From contig NZ_JARUND010000002.1 in assembly GCF_036898825.1 (NCBI RefSeq), positions 4,588,001-4,652,000 on the forward strand: a stretch of 64,000 bases of DNA. Reading direction: 5' to 3'. The position numbers were made by a program, and so were the translations under genes. Positions 24,637 through 32,581 of the stretch are shown here, piece by piece. The notes beneath the pieces are model-generated. The model saw only the letters and a program-made list of their open reading frames with translations. It was not told where the DNA came from and did no database searches. Source of the stretch: Streptomyces sp. B21-083. GTDB lineage: Bacteria > Actinomycetota > Actinomycetes > Streptomycetales > Streptomycetaceae. Position 1 is the first letter of the stretch, and each line of letters starts with the position of its first letter.

Positions 24637-25961
24637 AGCCCCTCCCCGAGCGTGCCGATCCGGATCGATCCACCCTTGTCGTGCACCCGGCGTAGCACGG
24701 CGTCGATGCCCGGTAGCAGCCGGCCCGTGAGCTCCGGTGCCACGTACCGGGTATCGGCGCGCAGCGCGAACTGGAGCACGCGCTGTCCGCCCACCACCGC
24801 GATCGCGCAGCGTCCGCCCTGGTAGGGCCAGTGGGGCAGGTCGTGCAGGCAGTGGTCACGGCCCGGGTCCGGCTCGGCCGGATGGTCGAGGACCGGGGGG
24901 AAGTCGGCCGCCCGGATGTCGTTGAAGGTGTAGGTGGTGCCGAGCACCTCGTCCAGCGACCGTCCGGTGGCCGTCAGTGCCTGCGCCAGGCCGGCGGGCG
25001 CCCACAGGGCGCTGTTGTAGGCGCTCATGGCGCGGCGCGCGACGTGCCGCACGGTGTCGTCGAAGCCGCTGTCGGAATCGAGCCGTGCGGTGAGGGGGCC
25101 GAACTGGGCGAGGACGCCCACGTAGTCGCGGGCGTGGGCCCGGTGCCGGTTGGAGGTCACCACCTGCAACGGCAGGCGGTCCAGCGCGAGCGGTGCGGCG
25201 AGCGCGACGGCGGTGGCGGCCAGCAGGACGGCGGAGGAGTCGGCGCCGAGTCCGGCGGAGATCTCCTTCAGCCGGACGGCCGCCTGGGCCGAGGTGAGTG
25301 CCGTCTGCACGACCTCGCTCCGGATCGCTCCGGCGCGCGGAACCGCGAACGGGAAGGCGGTGTCCCCCGCTTCCCTGGCCCAGGTGGCGGCGGCGCGCTG
25401 TCCGGTGGGGGCCAGTTCGCCCACTTCGCGGGCCGCCTGTTCGCGGGGCTGGGGCGCAGGTTCCGAGGAGGGCCGGGCCAGTCCGTGCAGGACGGTCCGG
25501 ACGCTGGACGCATCGACAACCAGGTGGGAGAAGGCCAGGACGAGAGCGCGGGGGCGGCCGGCCGTCACGGCGACGGAGGCGGCGAACGGCGGGAGGCCGC
25601 CGGTGCCCAGCGGCAGGGCCCGCAGCCGTGCGGCCTCACGGGCGGTGTCGGCGGGTTCGGCGCCGTAGATCCGGCCGACCGCCAGGGTTCCCGCTCCGCG
25701 CACCCGCTGCCGAAGGCCGTCGGGCCCTTCGTACATTTCGGTGCGCAGGCCCTCGTGACGGGAGGTGATACGGGTTAGCAGCTCCAGGGCGCCGGGCAGG
25801 GAGGTGCCGTCCGGCAGGTGTGTCACCACAGCGACGTTGCGGTTCCATCCGGTGCCGTCGTAGCGCGACAGGCCGTCCCAGAATGCCTGTTGGCCCCAGG
25901 TGGCGGGAGCGTCGGACGCCTGGCCCGAGAAGCGCGCTTCGTACGGGAGCAGCTCGTTCAT
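24633..25961 (-). CDS. Stand-alone condensation-superfamily protein (type a)
   Basis: A 442-residue protein with GGAGG before ATG 25961. The N-terminus ATWGQQAFWDGLSRYD matches the C1 region (SxAQxRLW-like) of NRPS condensation domains. HEGLRTEMYE fits C2. The active-site motif HHxxxDG is altered to FSHLVVDASSV: the second His and the Asp remain, but the first His is Ser and the Gly is Ala. LQVVTSNRHRAHARDYVG fits C5. It resembles the proteins at 28217 and 44129. It may catalyse amide or ester formation with a carrier-bound acyl group or be an inactive scaffold. Confidence 0.8.
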   Translation of the reverse strand: MNELLPYEARFSGQASDAPATWGQQAFWDGLSRYDGTGWNRNVAVVTHLPDGTSLPGALELLTRITSRHEGLRTEMYEGPDGLRQRVRGAGTLAVGRIYGAEPADTAREAARLRALPLGTGGLPPFAASVAVTAGRPRALVLAFSHLVVDASSVRTVLHGLARPSSEPAPQPREQAAREVGELAPTGQRAAATWAREAGDTAFPFAVPRAGAIRSEVVQTALTSAQAAVRLKEISAGLGADSSAVLLAATAVALAAPLALDRLPLQVVTSNRHRAHARDYVGVLAQFGPLTARLDSDSGFDDTVRHVARRAMSAYNSALWAPAGLAQALTATGRSLDEVLGTTYTFNDIRAADFPPVLDHPAEPDPGRDHCLHDLPHWPYQGGRCAIAVVGGQRVLQFALRADTRYVAPELTGRLLPGIDAVLRRVHDKGGSIRIGTLGEGL

Positions 25962-25980
25962 GCGGCCGTTCCTCCGTGGC

Positions 25981-26002
25981 GGGGGTGGGGGTGGGGACGG
26001 GG
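25981..26002 (+). other. G-rich tract, possible G-quadruplex
   Basis: The 42-bp spacer between the acyl-CoA dehydrogenase and condensation-like genes carries four G-runs of at least four on the plus strand, separated by one or two bases. Both genes are transcribed from the other strand, so the G-rich strand is the template. The motif is seen directly; structure formation or an effect on transcription is conjecture. Confidence 0.35.
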
Positions 26003-26003
26003 A

Positions 26004-27140
26004 TCAGAGGCTCTGGGCGATGGTCGCCCGCTGGATCTGGTTGGTGCCCTCGATGATCTGGAGGAGCTTGGCCTCGCGCATCCAGCGCTCCGTGGGGTGG
26101 TCCCGCACATAGCCGGAGCCGCCGAGGATCTGCACGGCGTCCGTGGTGACGCGCATGGCGGTGTCGGTGGCGAAGAGCTTGCACTTGGCGGCCTCGGCGG
26201 AGACCGGCCGGCCCTCGTCCATCAGCCGCGCGGTGGTGAGCAGCAGGGCGCGGGCCGCGGCGATCTGGGTGGCCATGTCGGCGAGCAGGAAGGCGACGCC
26301 CTGGAAGGAGGCGATGGGGCTGCCGAACTGCCGGCGCTGCTTGGCGTAGTCGCTCGCGTGGTCGAGGGCGGCCTGCGCCAGGCCGACGGCGCAGGCCGCG
26401 ATGCCCAGGCGTCCGTGGTCGAAGACCGAGGCGGCCACGAGCATGCCGCGGTTGCGTCCGCCGACCATGCGCGGTGCCGGTACGCGCACGCCGTCGAAGG
26501 CGACCGGGGCGGTGGGCAGGGCGCAGACGCCCATCTTGGCGAACGGGGGGTGGACCTGTACGCCCTCCTGGGCCGCCTCGACGAGGAAGCAGGAGATGCC
26601 GCCGGGCCCGGCCCCGCCCGTGCGGCAGTACACCAGGTAGACGTCGGCGACCCCGGCATGGCTGACCCAGGTCTTGAGTCCGGAGATCTGGTACCCCCCG
26701 TCGACGGGGCTCGCGGACGTGGTCATGGCCCCGAGGTCGGAGCCGGCCTCGGCCTCCGACATGCAGTTCGCCCCCAGCAGCCTGCCCTCCAGCATGGCCG
26801 GCAGGTACGCGTCGCGTAGCTCGTCCTTGCCGTGCCGGACCAGTCCCCGGCAGGTGAGGGCCTGGAGGTGTACGGACTCGGCGACGGCCAGCCAGCCGCG
26901 CGCCAGCTCTTCCACCACCTGGAGGAAGAAGGCGACGGACTGGCCGCCTCCGCCCCAGCGCTGCGGGAACGCCAGGCCGATGAGTCCGAGTTCGCCGAGC
27001 CGGGTCACCAGGTGGCGGGGGAACTCGGCGCGCGCCTCGTGGTCGGCGGCGACCGGGGCCAGCTCCTTCTCGCTGATCCTCGTCACCAGGGTGAACAGCT
27101 CAGCCTGCTCCGCCGAGTCGAAGTGCCTGTGGATGGTCAC
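26004..27140 (-). CDS. Acyl-CoA dehydrogenase-family flavoprotein
   Basis: A 378-residue protein from GTG 27140 with GGAGG upstream. It has full family architecture: FAD-contact CMSEAEAGSDLGAMTT and TWVSHAGVADVYLV, and a C-terminal domain with FGSPIASFQGVAFLLADM and ILGGSGYVRDHPTERWMREA. The general catalytic-base position is QIIEGTNQIQR, with Glu as in short-chain acyl-CoA dehydrogenases. In NRPS clusters such enzymes desaturate carrier-bound acyl or prolyl groups. The neighbouring ligase and carrier protein make a carrier-bound substrate likely. Whether the substrate is prolyl (pyrrole formation) or another acyl group is not resolved. Confidence 0.9.
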   Translation of the reverse strand: MTIHRHFDSAEQAELFTLVTRISEKELAPVAADHEARAEFPRHLVTRLGELGLIGLAFPQRWGGGGQSVAFFLQVVEELARGWLAVAESVHLQALTCRGLVRHGKDELRDAYLPAMLEGRLLGANCMSEAEAGSDLGAMTTSASPVDGGYQISGLKTWVSHAGVADVYLVYCRTGGAGPGGISCFLVEAAQEGVQVHPPFAKMGVCALPTAPVAFDGVRVPAPRMVGGRNRGMLVAASVFDHGRLGIAACAVGLAQAALDHASDYAKQRRQFGSPIASFQGVAFLLADMATQIAAARALLLTTARLMDEGRPVSAEAAKCKLFATDTAMRVTTDAVQILGGSGYVRDHPTERWMREAKLLQIIEGTNQIQRATIAQSL

Positions 27141-27206
27141 GTTTTCCTCCGTCGGCCCGGTGGCCGCTGTGTTCGCACGGGACGGGGGTGAGGGGGGACA
27201 CGGCGC

Positions 27207-27983
27207 TCATTTCGCGGGACAGATCCCGCGCGGTGCCGCCGAGCCGTCCGGGAGGAGGATCTCGTCGAAGAGTTCCGTGCCCGTCCAGAGCCGCGGAGCG
27301 CCGCGGTGGATCCAGGTGGCCGCGGTGAGGGCGCCGAGAGCGGCCGGGCCGAGGTCGCGGACGTCGTGGGTGATCGTCAGCGTCTCGTGGGCGAAGCCGA
27401 GGGCGAACTGGTGTTCGCTGACGGGTAGGCCCGCCCGGTACGAGGCGATCTCGTGGGTGAGGCCCGCACCGGCCGCCTCCCAGGCACCGGCGAGGGATCG
27501 CGCCGTGGCGCTGGGGCGGTCGCGTTTGGCGGTCGTGTGCCGTTCCAGGACGCTCGTGTCCGGAACTTCGGGCAGCCGGGTGGAGAGTGCCGCCGCCGTG
27601 CGGACCAGCTGATGCTGGAGCCAGTTGACGATCGACAGGTTGGCCGCGAGGACGACGGGGACCTCGGTGGCCAGCTCCGCCGCCACGCGCCGTTGCGCGG
27701 GACCGATGTCGGACGCGCACACCAGCAGGGCCGCGCCGACGGACCTGCAGTAGTCCGCGGTGCGGGGCAGGATGTCGCCGCGGCTGGCGTCGACGACGAC
27801 GGTGGGCGCGGCGTCCCCCTCCTGCGGTGCGGGCCAGGACGTACGCGTGGCCGTCCACACGACCGCGAGGTCGTGCCGGTCGCACTCCTGGACCACCCTG
27901 GCGCCGAGCCGTCCGGCAGCTCCGACGACACCGAGCCTCGGTGGACCGCCGCTCCTGTGGTCCCGTTCGGTGAGCGTCAGCAT
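27207..27983 (-). CDS. DapB-like (dihydrodipicolinate reductase family) oxidoreductase
   Basis: A 258-residue protein from ATG 27983. The N-terminal Rossmann loop is LGVVGAAGRLGARVV. The C-terminal domain keeps the DapB layout: LERHTTAKRDRPSATA corresponds to the E-x-H-H...K-D-x-PSGTA catalytic segment, with Thr-Thr after His and Ala replacing Gly. LPVSEHQFALGFAHETLTITHDV matches the GEH...E-x-I-x-x-x-H region. In lysine biosynthesis DapB reduces a cyclic imine; secondary-metabolism homologues may act on related imines. It heads the eight-gene operon. No ribosome binding site is obvious, and a TAGCGT box 8 bp before the ATG hints at a leaderless start. Confidence 0.8.
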   Translation of the reverse strand: MLTLTERDHRSGGPPRLGVVGAAGRLGARVVQECDRHDLAVVWTATRTSWPAPQEGDAAPTVVVDASRGDILPRTADYCRSVGAALLVCASDIGPAQRRVAAELATEVPVVLAANLSIVNWLQHQLVRTAAALSTRLPEVPDTSVLERHTTAKRDRPSATARSLAGAWEAAGAGLTHEIASYRAGLPVSEHQFALGFAHETLTITHDVRDLGPAALGALTAATWIHRGAPRLWTGTELFDEILLPDGSAAPRGICPAK

Positions 27984-28216
27984 GGGCGACGACGCTAGCG
28001 GCGGGAATCCGCGTCGAGCGGCACCTTCGGAGGCAGATGACGCGCCCACCTGCCGCTGCGGCGTACACCGCCCCGCTGTGCGCAACTGCCGCTGGGGCTG
28101 CCGCCTCCGCCGCACGCGCGCCGATAGCTTGACGGGCGTTCGGCGGCCGGGCGCTGCGGTGGACGCGGGCCGCCGGCGCGACGGACGCGTGTCGACGCAC
28201 GGGGAGGCGATGGTCG
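27984..28216. promoter_or_regulatory. Divergent intergenic region
   Basis: 233 bp separate the DapB-like gene (minus) from the second condensation-like gene (plus). It must hold both promoters. On the minus strand TAGCGT ends 8 bp before ATG 27983, compatible with a leaderless -10 element. On the plus strand TTGACG near 28128 could be a -35 box, without a convincing -10. GGGGAGG at 28201-28207 is the ribosome binding site for GTG 28217. No clear operator palindrome was found. Confidence 0.4.
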
Positions 28217-29536
28217 GTGCAGACGTCGGGGCCGCTCACCTTCGGGCAGTTGTCCGTGATGCGGGCGGTGCAGGACCTTCCCGTCGCGCAGTGGCACGAG
28301 TCGAACCTGCGCACCCTGTGGACACTGCCGGAGCCGGTGCCGCCCGCCCGTGCGGTGGCCGCACTTTACGCGCTGCGCGCCCGGCACGTGTCGCTGCGCA
28401 CGGTGTACGACCTCGGCGACCCGGCGGTGCCGCGCCAGTCGGTGCGCGACGAGGTGGAGCCCTCGATCGAGGTGGTGGCGGCCGACGGCACGGACGAAGC
28501 GGAGCTGCGGACGATGCTGGCCGCCTCGGCGGCGCGGCCGTTCGACCTGTCGTCCGAGTGCGCGTGGCGCGCGGTCGTCCTGACCCGCGACGGCTTGGCC
28601 GAGCGCGTCGCGCTGGTCAACCACCACATCGTCGCCGACGGGTCCGCCAAGCAGATCCTGTGGCAGGACCTGCTGGCGGCGCTGCGCGAGCCCGGTCCGG
28701 CCGCCGTCGAGCACCCGCCGGACCTGCTGACCGCCATGGCCAGGGAGCAGCGCTCCGAGGGTTTCCGGGCCCGGCTACGGTCGGCCGAGCGGCACTGGGA
28801 GAAGACCCTCGCCGCGTCGGTGGCGGGTGGACTTCCGCCCCGTCCGTCCGGGGGCGCGCCGCCGGAGGAGGAGGTCTTCGTGGCCCGGCTGCTGTCCCGA
28901 CGGTCCCGGGCCGCCGCAGAACGCGCAGCACGGCGCGGCGGGGTGTCGGTCTTCGCCCTGCTGCTCGCCGCCTACGCCACGGCCGTCGCCGAGGTGCAGG
29001 GCGTGCGCTCGATCCCGATGCGGATGGTCTCCTCCAACCGGCACGGCAACCCGTGGACCGGACACGTCACGTCGATGAACCAGTGGGTGCCGACCCATGT
29101 CGACGTGCCCGCCGGAGGTACCGTGGCCGAGCTGGCGCGGCGACTGGGACCGAGGAGTCTTCAGGCGTTCCGCAACGGTGTCTTCGACCTCGACGCGGTC
29201 ACCCGGCTGTGCGCGCGCCATCCGGCCGCCGTCGCCTCGCACGACGAGGTCTGGTCGTTCAACCTCATCGTCCAGGGCGTCTCCGGCGACCCGGGCTCCT
29301 TCGAACCGTTCGAGGTGACTGAGGAGGACGACGGCCTGGTGGCCTACGAGCCCGCCTTCCTGACGTTGGGTCCCCGCTTCTACCTGCGCGTCATGGACGA
29401 CGGGAAGGGCGCCTGGGCCTTGCGGCTGCGGGCCCGCGGGGTGCCGCGCGACACGGCCGGGGCCGTCCTGCGGACCGTGCACGAGACGCTGCTTGCCGAG
29501 GGATGCCTACCGGAGTCACCAGGTAGGTCCCGGTGA
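28217..29536 (+). CDS. Stand-alone condensation-superfamily protein (type b)
   Basis: A 439-residue protein from GTG 28217. LTFGQLSVMRAVQDLP is the C1-like start and is nearly the same as in the 44129 protein (LTFGQLSVWRVMTDWP). RHVSLRTVYD fits C2. The active-site motif NHHIVADGSAKQ keeps the HHxxxDG pattern exactly, so catalysis is plausible. RMVSSNRHGNPWTGHVTSMN corresponds to the C5 region. There is no attached A or T domain. It is divergent from the minus operon that includes the related type a protein and is followed by a PhyH gene. Probable role: acyl or aminoacyl transfer in trans from a free carrier protein. Confidence 0.82.
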   Translation: MQTSGPLTFGQLSVMRAVQDLPVAQWHESNLRTLWTLPEPVPPARAVAALYALRARHVSLRTVYDLGDPAVPRQSVRDEVEPSIEVVAADGTDEAELRTMLAASAARPFDLSSECAWRAVVLTRDGLAERVALVNHHIVADGSAKQILWQDLLAALREPGPAAVEHPPDLLTAMAREQRSEGFRARLRSAERHWEKTLAASVAGGLPPRPSGGAPPEEEVFVARLLSRRSRAAAERAARRGGVSVFALLLAAYATAVAEVQGVRSIPMRMVSSNRHGNPWTGHVTSMNQWVPTHVDVPAGGTVAELARRLGPRSLQAFRNGVFDLDAVTRLCARHPAAVASHDEVWSFNLIVQGVSGDPGSFEPFEVTEEDDGLVAYEPAFLTLGPRFYLRVMDDGKGAWALRLRARGVPRDTAGAVLRTVHETLLAEGCLPESPGRSR

Positions 29537-29655
29537 GGCCGCGCACGCCCCGGGCGCGCCTGCCGCCCGGTGCGGCGCCCATCGCCCCCGCCCGGTGCCG
29601 GGAGCCGGCCTCCCCCGACCTTCGACCACGACCACGTGAACCAGGAGTCAGCCCC

Positions 29656-30495
29656 ATGGACAGCACGTTCCCGACCGGTTGGACCGACCCCCTCGCGCTC
29701 AAGGCCGCCTACGCGGCGGACGGTTGGTGCCGTCTGCCCTTCCGGCTCGACGCACCGACCGTGGTGCGGGTCCGCGACCGGGTCGACGCCATCAGCGCGA
29801 CGCGCCGCCCGGAGGTGGTCCACGAGAGGGACGGCGACACGGTGCGCGCGATCCACGGCTGCCACGCCTTCGACGACCTCTGCGCCGCGCTGGTGCGGCA
29901 CCCGGCGCTGGTGGGGGCCGCCGAAGCGCTGATCGGCGGGGCCGTCTACGTCTATCAGTTCAAGGTCAACCTCAAGCAGGCGCACGAGGGTGCCGCCTGG
30001 CCCTGGCACCAGGACTTCTCGTTCTGGAACCAGCAGGACGGCATGCGGCGGCCCGACGCCGTCAACCTGGCGATCGCCCTGGATCCGATACACGAGGGCA
30101 ACGGCCCTCTGACGGTGGTTCCCGGTTCGCACCGCGGGGGCCTTCTGGACCTGCCGGACCCGACCGACACGAGCGACGACTGGCGCCGGCACGTATCGGC
30201 GGACCTGGCGTACACCGTGCGGGAGGAGACCGTCGAGGAGCTCGCACGGGAGCGCGGAACCGCGCTCATCACGGGAGAGGCGGGCGAGGTGCACGCCTTC
30301 CATCCGAGCATCGTGCACTCCTCCACCAACAACAGCTCTCCCGACCGGCGGGCCCTGCTGCTCATCACCTACAACGCGGTCGGCAACGTGCCCGAGGCGC
30401 CGACCCGGCCGGAGTTCCTCGTCAGCCGCGACGCGACACCGGTGACGGCGGCCACCGACGCCCGCATCGGCACGCTGGGAGCCGCCCTGGTCTGA
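29656..30495 (+). CDS. PhyH-family Fe(II)/2-oxoglutarate dioxygenase
   Basis: A 279-residue protein from ATG 29656 with CAGGAG at 29642-29647. The iron-binding HxD lies in WPWHQDFSFWNQQDGM (about residue 117). The distal His is in HPSIVHSSTNNSSPDRRAL, where the Arg about ten residues later would bind 2-oxoglutarate. The fold and spacing resemble EctD-type amino-acid hydroxylases. It probably hydroxylates an amino acid or carrier-bound intermediate of the adjacent NRPS-like system. A stable hairpin follows the stop. Confidence 0.9.
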   Translation: MDSTFPTGWTDPLALKAAYAADGWCRLPFRLDAPTVVRVRDRVDAISATRRPEVVHERDGDTVRAIHGCHAFDDLCAALVRHPALVGAAEALIGGAVYVYQFKVNLKQAHEGAAWPWHQDFSFWNQQDGMRRPDAVNLAIALDPIHEGNGPLTVVPGSHRGGLLDLPDPTDTSDDWRRHVSADLAYTVREETVEELARERGTALITGEAGEVHAFHPSIVHSSTNNSSPDRRALLLITYNAVGNVPEAPTRPEFLVSRDATPVTAATDARIGTLGAALV

Positions 30496-30511
30496 CGGCG
30501 AGGGCCACGGT

Positions 30512-30538
30512 CCCGCCGTCGCCGCGCGAGACGGCGGG
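30512..30538. terminator. Hairpin between convergent genes
   Basis: Perfect 9-bp arms CCCGCCGTC and GACGGCGGG are separated by 9 bases, 17 bp after the PhyH stop and before the convergent regulator gene. There is no T-tract, which is common for Streptomyces terminators. It probably ends transcription from one or both sides. Confidence 0.6.
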
Positions 30539-30625
30539 CGCCCACGGGGCGCTCGGCCCACCAGCATGCCCGCGCGGCCTCGGCCCGGCGGACTCCTCGT
30601 ACCCCGCCGGGCGCCGCAGTGGCGT

Positions 30626-31105
30626 TCACCGGGGGCGGGCCGCCCACACCACCGACCAGTCCAGCGTCGAGTCCGCGGAACGGGTCGCCACGAAGACGAT
30701 CTCGTCGCGGTCGTCCGCGGTCTCCTCGCCCGCCGCCAGTCTGCGCCGCTCGGTGATGAGCAGTTCGGCCAGGGCGTAGACGTCGGTGTCCGGCCCTTCC
30801 CGCCCCTCGGTGATCCGCATCCGACCCGGGGCCCCTTCGCGAGTCACGTCCGGCATCGGCTGCTCCTCCCACGTGACCTGGGCCGCCGCCGTCGTGAGGA
30901 AGACCGCGCGGCGGCCGTCCCGCAGCCGCAGCGCGTCGGCCAGCAGACGGACCGTCTCCTTCCGGGGCCGGCTCACCCGTCCGCTTTCCAGGTCTCGTAC
31001 CGCTCGGACGCTCAGTCCGGCCAGATCGGCCAGCTCCTTCTGCGTCAGCCCGATCCGGCCACGCAACTCCCTCAGCAGCACGCCGAACTTCTCCGAGGCT
31101 CTCAC
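30626..31105 (-). CDS. XRE-family helix-turn-helix regulator
   Basis: A 159-residue protein from GTG 31105, with GGAAGGGGG upstream. The N-terminal helix-turn-helix reads LRGRIGLTQKELADLAGLS, then VRAVRDLESGRVSRPRKETV. This matches the DNA-binding module that fronts many large Streptomyces XRE/TPR regulators, but here the rest of such a protein is missing. The C-terminal 85 residues carry no recognised domain. It lies between the two biosynthetic blocks and could control either. Confidence 0.85.
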   Translation of the reverse strand: MRASEKFGVLLRELRGRIGLTQKELADLAGLSVRAVRDLESGRVSRPRKETVRLLADALRLRDGRRAVFLTTAAAQVTWEEQPMPDVTREGAPGRMRITEGREGPDTDVYALAELLITERRRLAAGEETADDRDEIVFVATRSADSTLDWSVVWAARPR

Positions 31106-31268
31106 CACCGGGTCCCCCTTCCGTGACGACCGACGTCCGCGTCGTCGCGTCCGTTTTCCTCTCCGGGCCCGGTCCGCGCGGTACCGGGACCGGTTCTCGC
31201 GCCGACGCCCACCGGCCGGGCGGCGCCTCGCCGGACGGCACCGCGGTCCCGCGGCGTCGGCTGCTCGC

Positions 31269-31769
31269 TCATGGCCGGATCTCCCTTCTCCGCTTCCTGC
31301 CGGCGTCGGAGACGTCCGGGCGGGTGACGGAGTGCCGCCCTCTCGCTCCGGGCCGAGGCGAAACAACGCCATGCTCCGCGAGTCCGGGCACTTCCGGCCG
31401 GGAGCCGTCGCGTGCCGCCGCGGCCCTGCAGACCGCCGCCGCCCAGTACCGCAGGACGGGGGGCATCCCCGGTACGTCGGCGGTGAGTTCGAGCCGCTCC
31501 CAGATCCCCGCCTCGCACAGTTGCCGGAAGCGGCGGTGCGCCGTCTGCCACGACGTGCCGAAGGTGTCCGGCACCGCGCGCCAGGGCGACTCACTGACGA
31601 GCACGTAGAGGATGCACGCGAACACGGCCTCGTCGTCGAGCCGTCGGGTGCCGCCACCCTGCGGCCGTACCGCAGCCACCGGCATGATCCGCCGCGCGAG
31701 CGGCCACAGCACCATGGGGGCCAGCCAGTCGTACTCGCGGGAGATCCCGCGTGCACCGATCGTCCTCAC
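31269..31769 (-). pseudogene. IS5-type transposase N-terminal remnant
   Basis: The first about 100 residues match the helix-turn-helix (DUF4096) region of IS5-family transposases: FACILYVLVSESPWRAVP followed by TFGTSWQTAHRRFRQL and WERLEL. No DDE catalytic domain follows, and after about residue 105 the frame becomes Arg/Pro-rich noise. No inverted repeats were spotted. It marks past insertion near the junction of the two biosynthetic blocks. A domesticated DNA-binding protein is a less likely alternative. Confidence 0.65.
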
Positions 31770-32581
31770 GCCCGCTCGCCCCCCTGGTCGGCAGCGGTCA
31801 GCCCTGCCGGTCGCCGGTCGGCACTGGGCCCCGCGGTGCGGGCGCCACCACCCGGGCGGACCGGGGCGTGGTGCGGTCCGGTGCCGGAAGCGCGGTCCGG
31901 CGTTCCGAAGGCGTGCGCGAGCGATGCCGTCGGCGAGGCGCCGGACGGGCTCGGAGCGGTGGTGCGGCCGGACGCGTGCCGACGCCGACGTGCCGGTGAG
32001 GCGTCCACTCGACTCCCCCTCCAGAGAAGGTCATAGGTGATCGGACACGGCAGGAGACGCCCGAAGGCCGTGCCACGGCCTGGGCGAAGCCGCGCCCGGC
32101 GGCAGGACTCCGCGGCGGGAAGGCGCGCCCGCGCTCCTCGCGGGCCGCCGCGAAGCGGCGGTGACGGGATGGGCGGACGGACCGTGTTCCGCGCCCCGGG
32201 TTCGGGGGCGCGCGCTCCGCCGTACGAAGGACGGTCCGACCGGTCACCCCCGGGCGGGCCGTGATCCGCGCACGGGGAGCCGACGGTGACCGGTCAGCCG
32301 CCGCCGAGCCGGCCGGTTCTCACCCGGCAGGGGTTCCGCCGCACGCGGCGCGGAACGCTGAAGAGCCTGCTACCGGCTCGAACGGGTGGTTCACCACGCC
32401 GACCGGGCCCGGCGCCGGCGCCCGTCCGGCGACGCCGCGGCTGGTCCGTGGAGCGCCGGGCGAGCCCTGGCCGTCACCACGTGAGACATTTTCTCGCTTC
32501 CGGAGAAGGGGGGCGTCTAGGGTGCCCGGCAGAGCCCGCCGGTGGACGAAGCCCCTTCGACGCACCCGGAAAGGATCGACT
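31770..32581. other. Long non-coding spacer
   Basis: About 810 bp with no convincing gene: frames here are short, rich in Arg/Pro/Gly, and lack ribosome binding sites. The right end contains the short inverted repeat TTCTC-N7-GAGAA (32491-32507) and a TAGGGT hexamer (32518-32523), possibly the promoter region for the luciferase-like gene. The rest shows nothing I can interpret and may be debris from the adjacent IS element. Confidence 0.45.
32491..32523 (+). promoter_or_regulatory. Candidate promoter/operator of the luciferase-like gene
   Basis: TTCTC-N7-GAGAA forms a small palindrome just upstream of a -10-like TAGGGT that ends 58 bp before GTG 32582. The -35 match is poor. The arrangement fits an activator- or repressor-controlled promoter, but it is only a pattern match. 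Confidence 0.3.

Noticed and set aside
20379..27140. Pyrrole-2-carboxylate (PltF/PltL/PltE-type) route
   Set aside because: Ligase, carrier and acyl-CoA dehydrogenase would fit, but the ligase pocket lacks the amino-acid Asp motif and the dehydrogenase looks generic, so prolyl specificity cannot be claimed.
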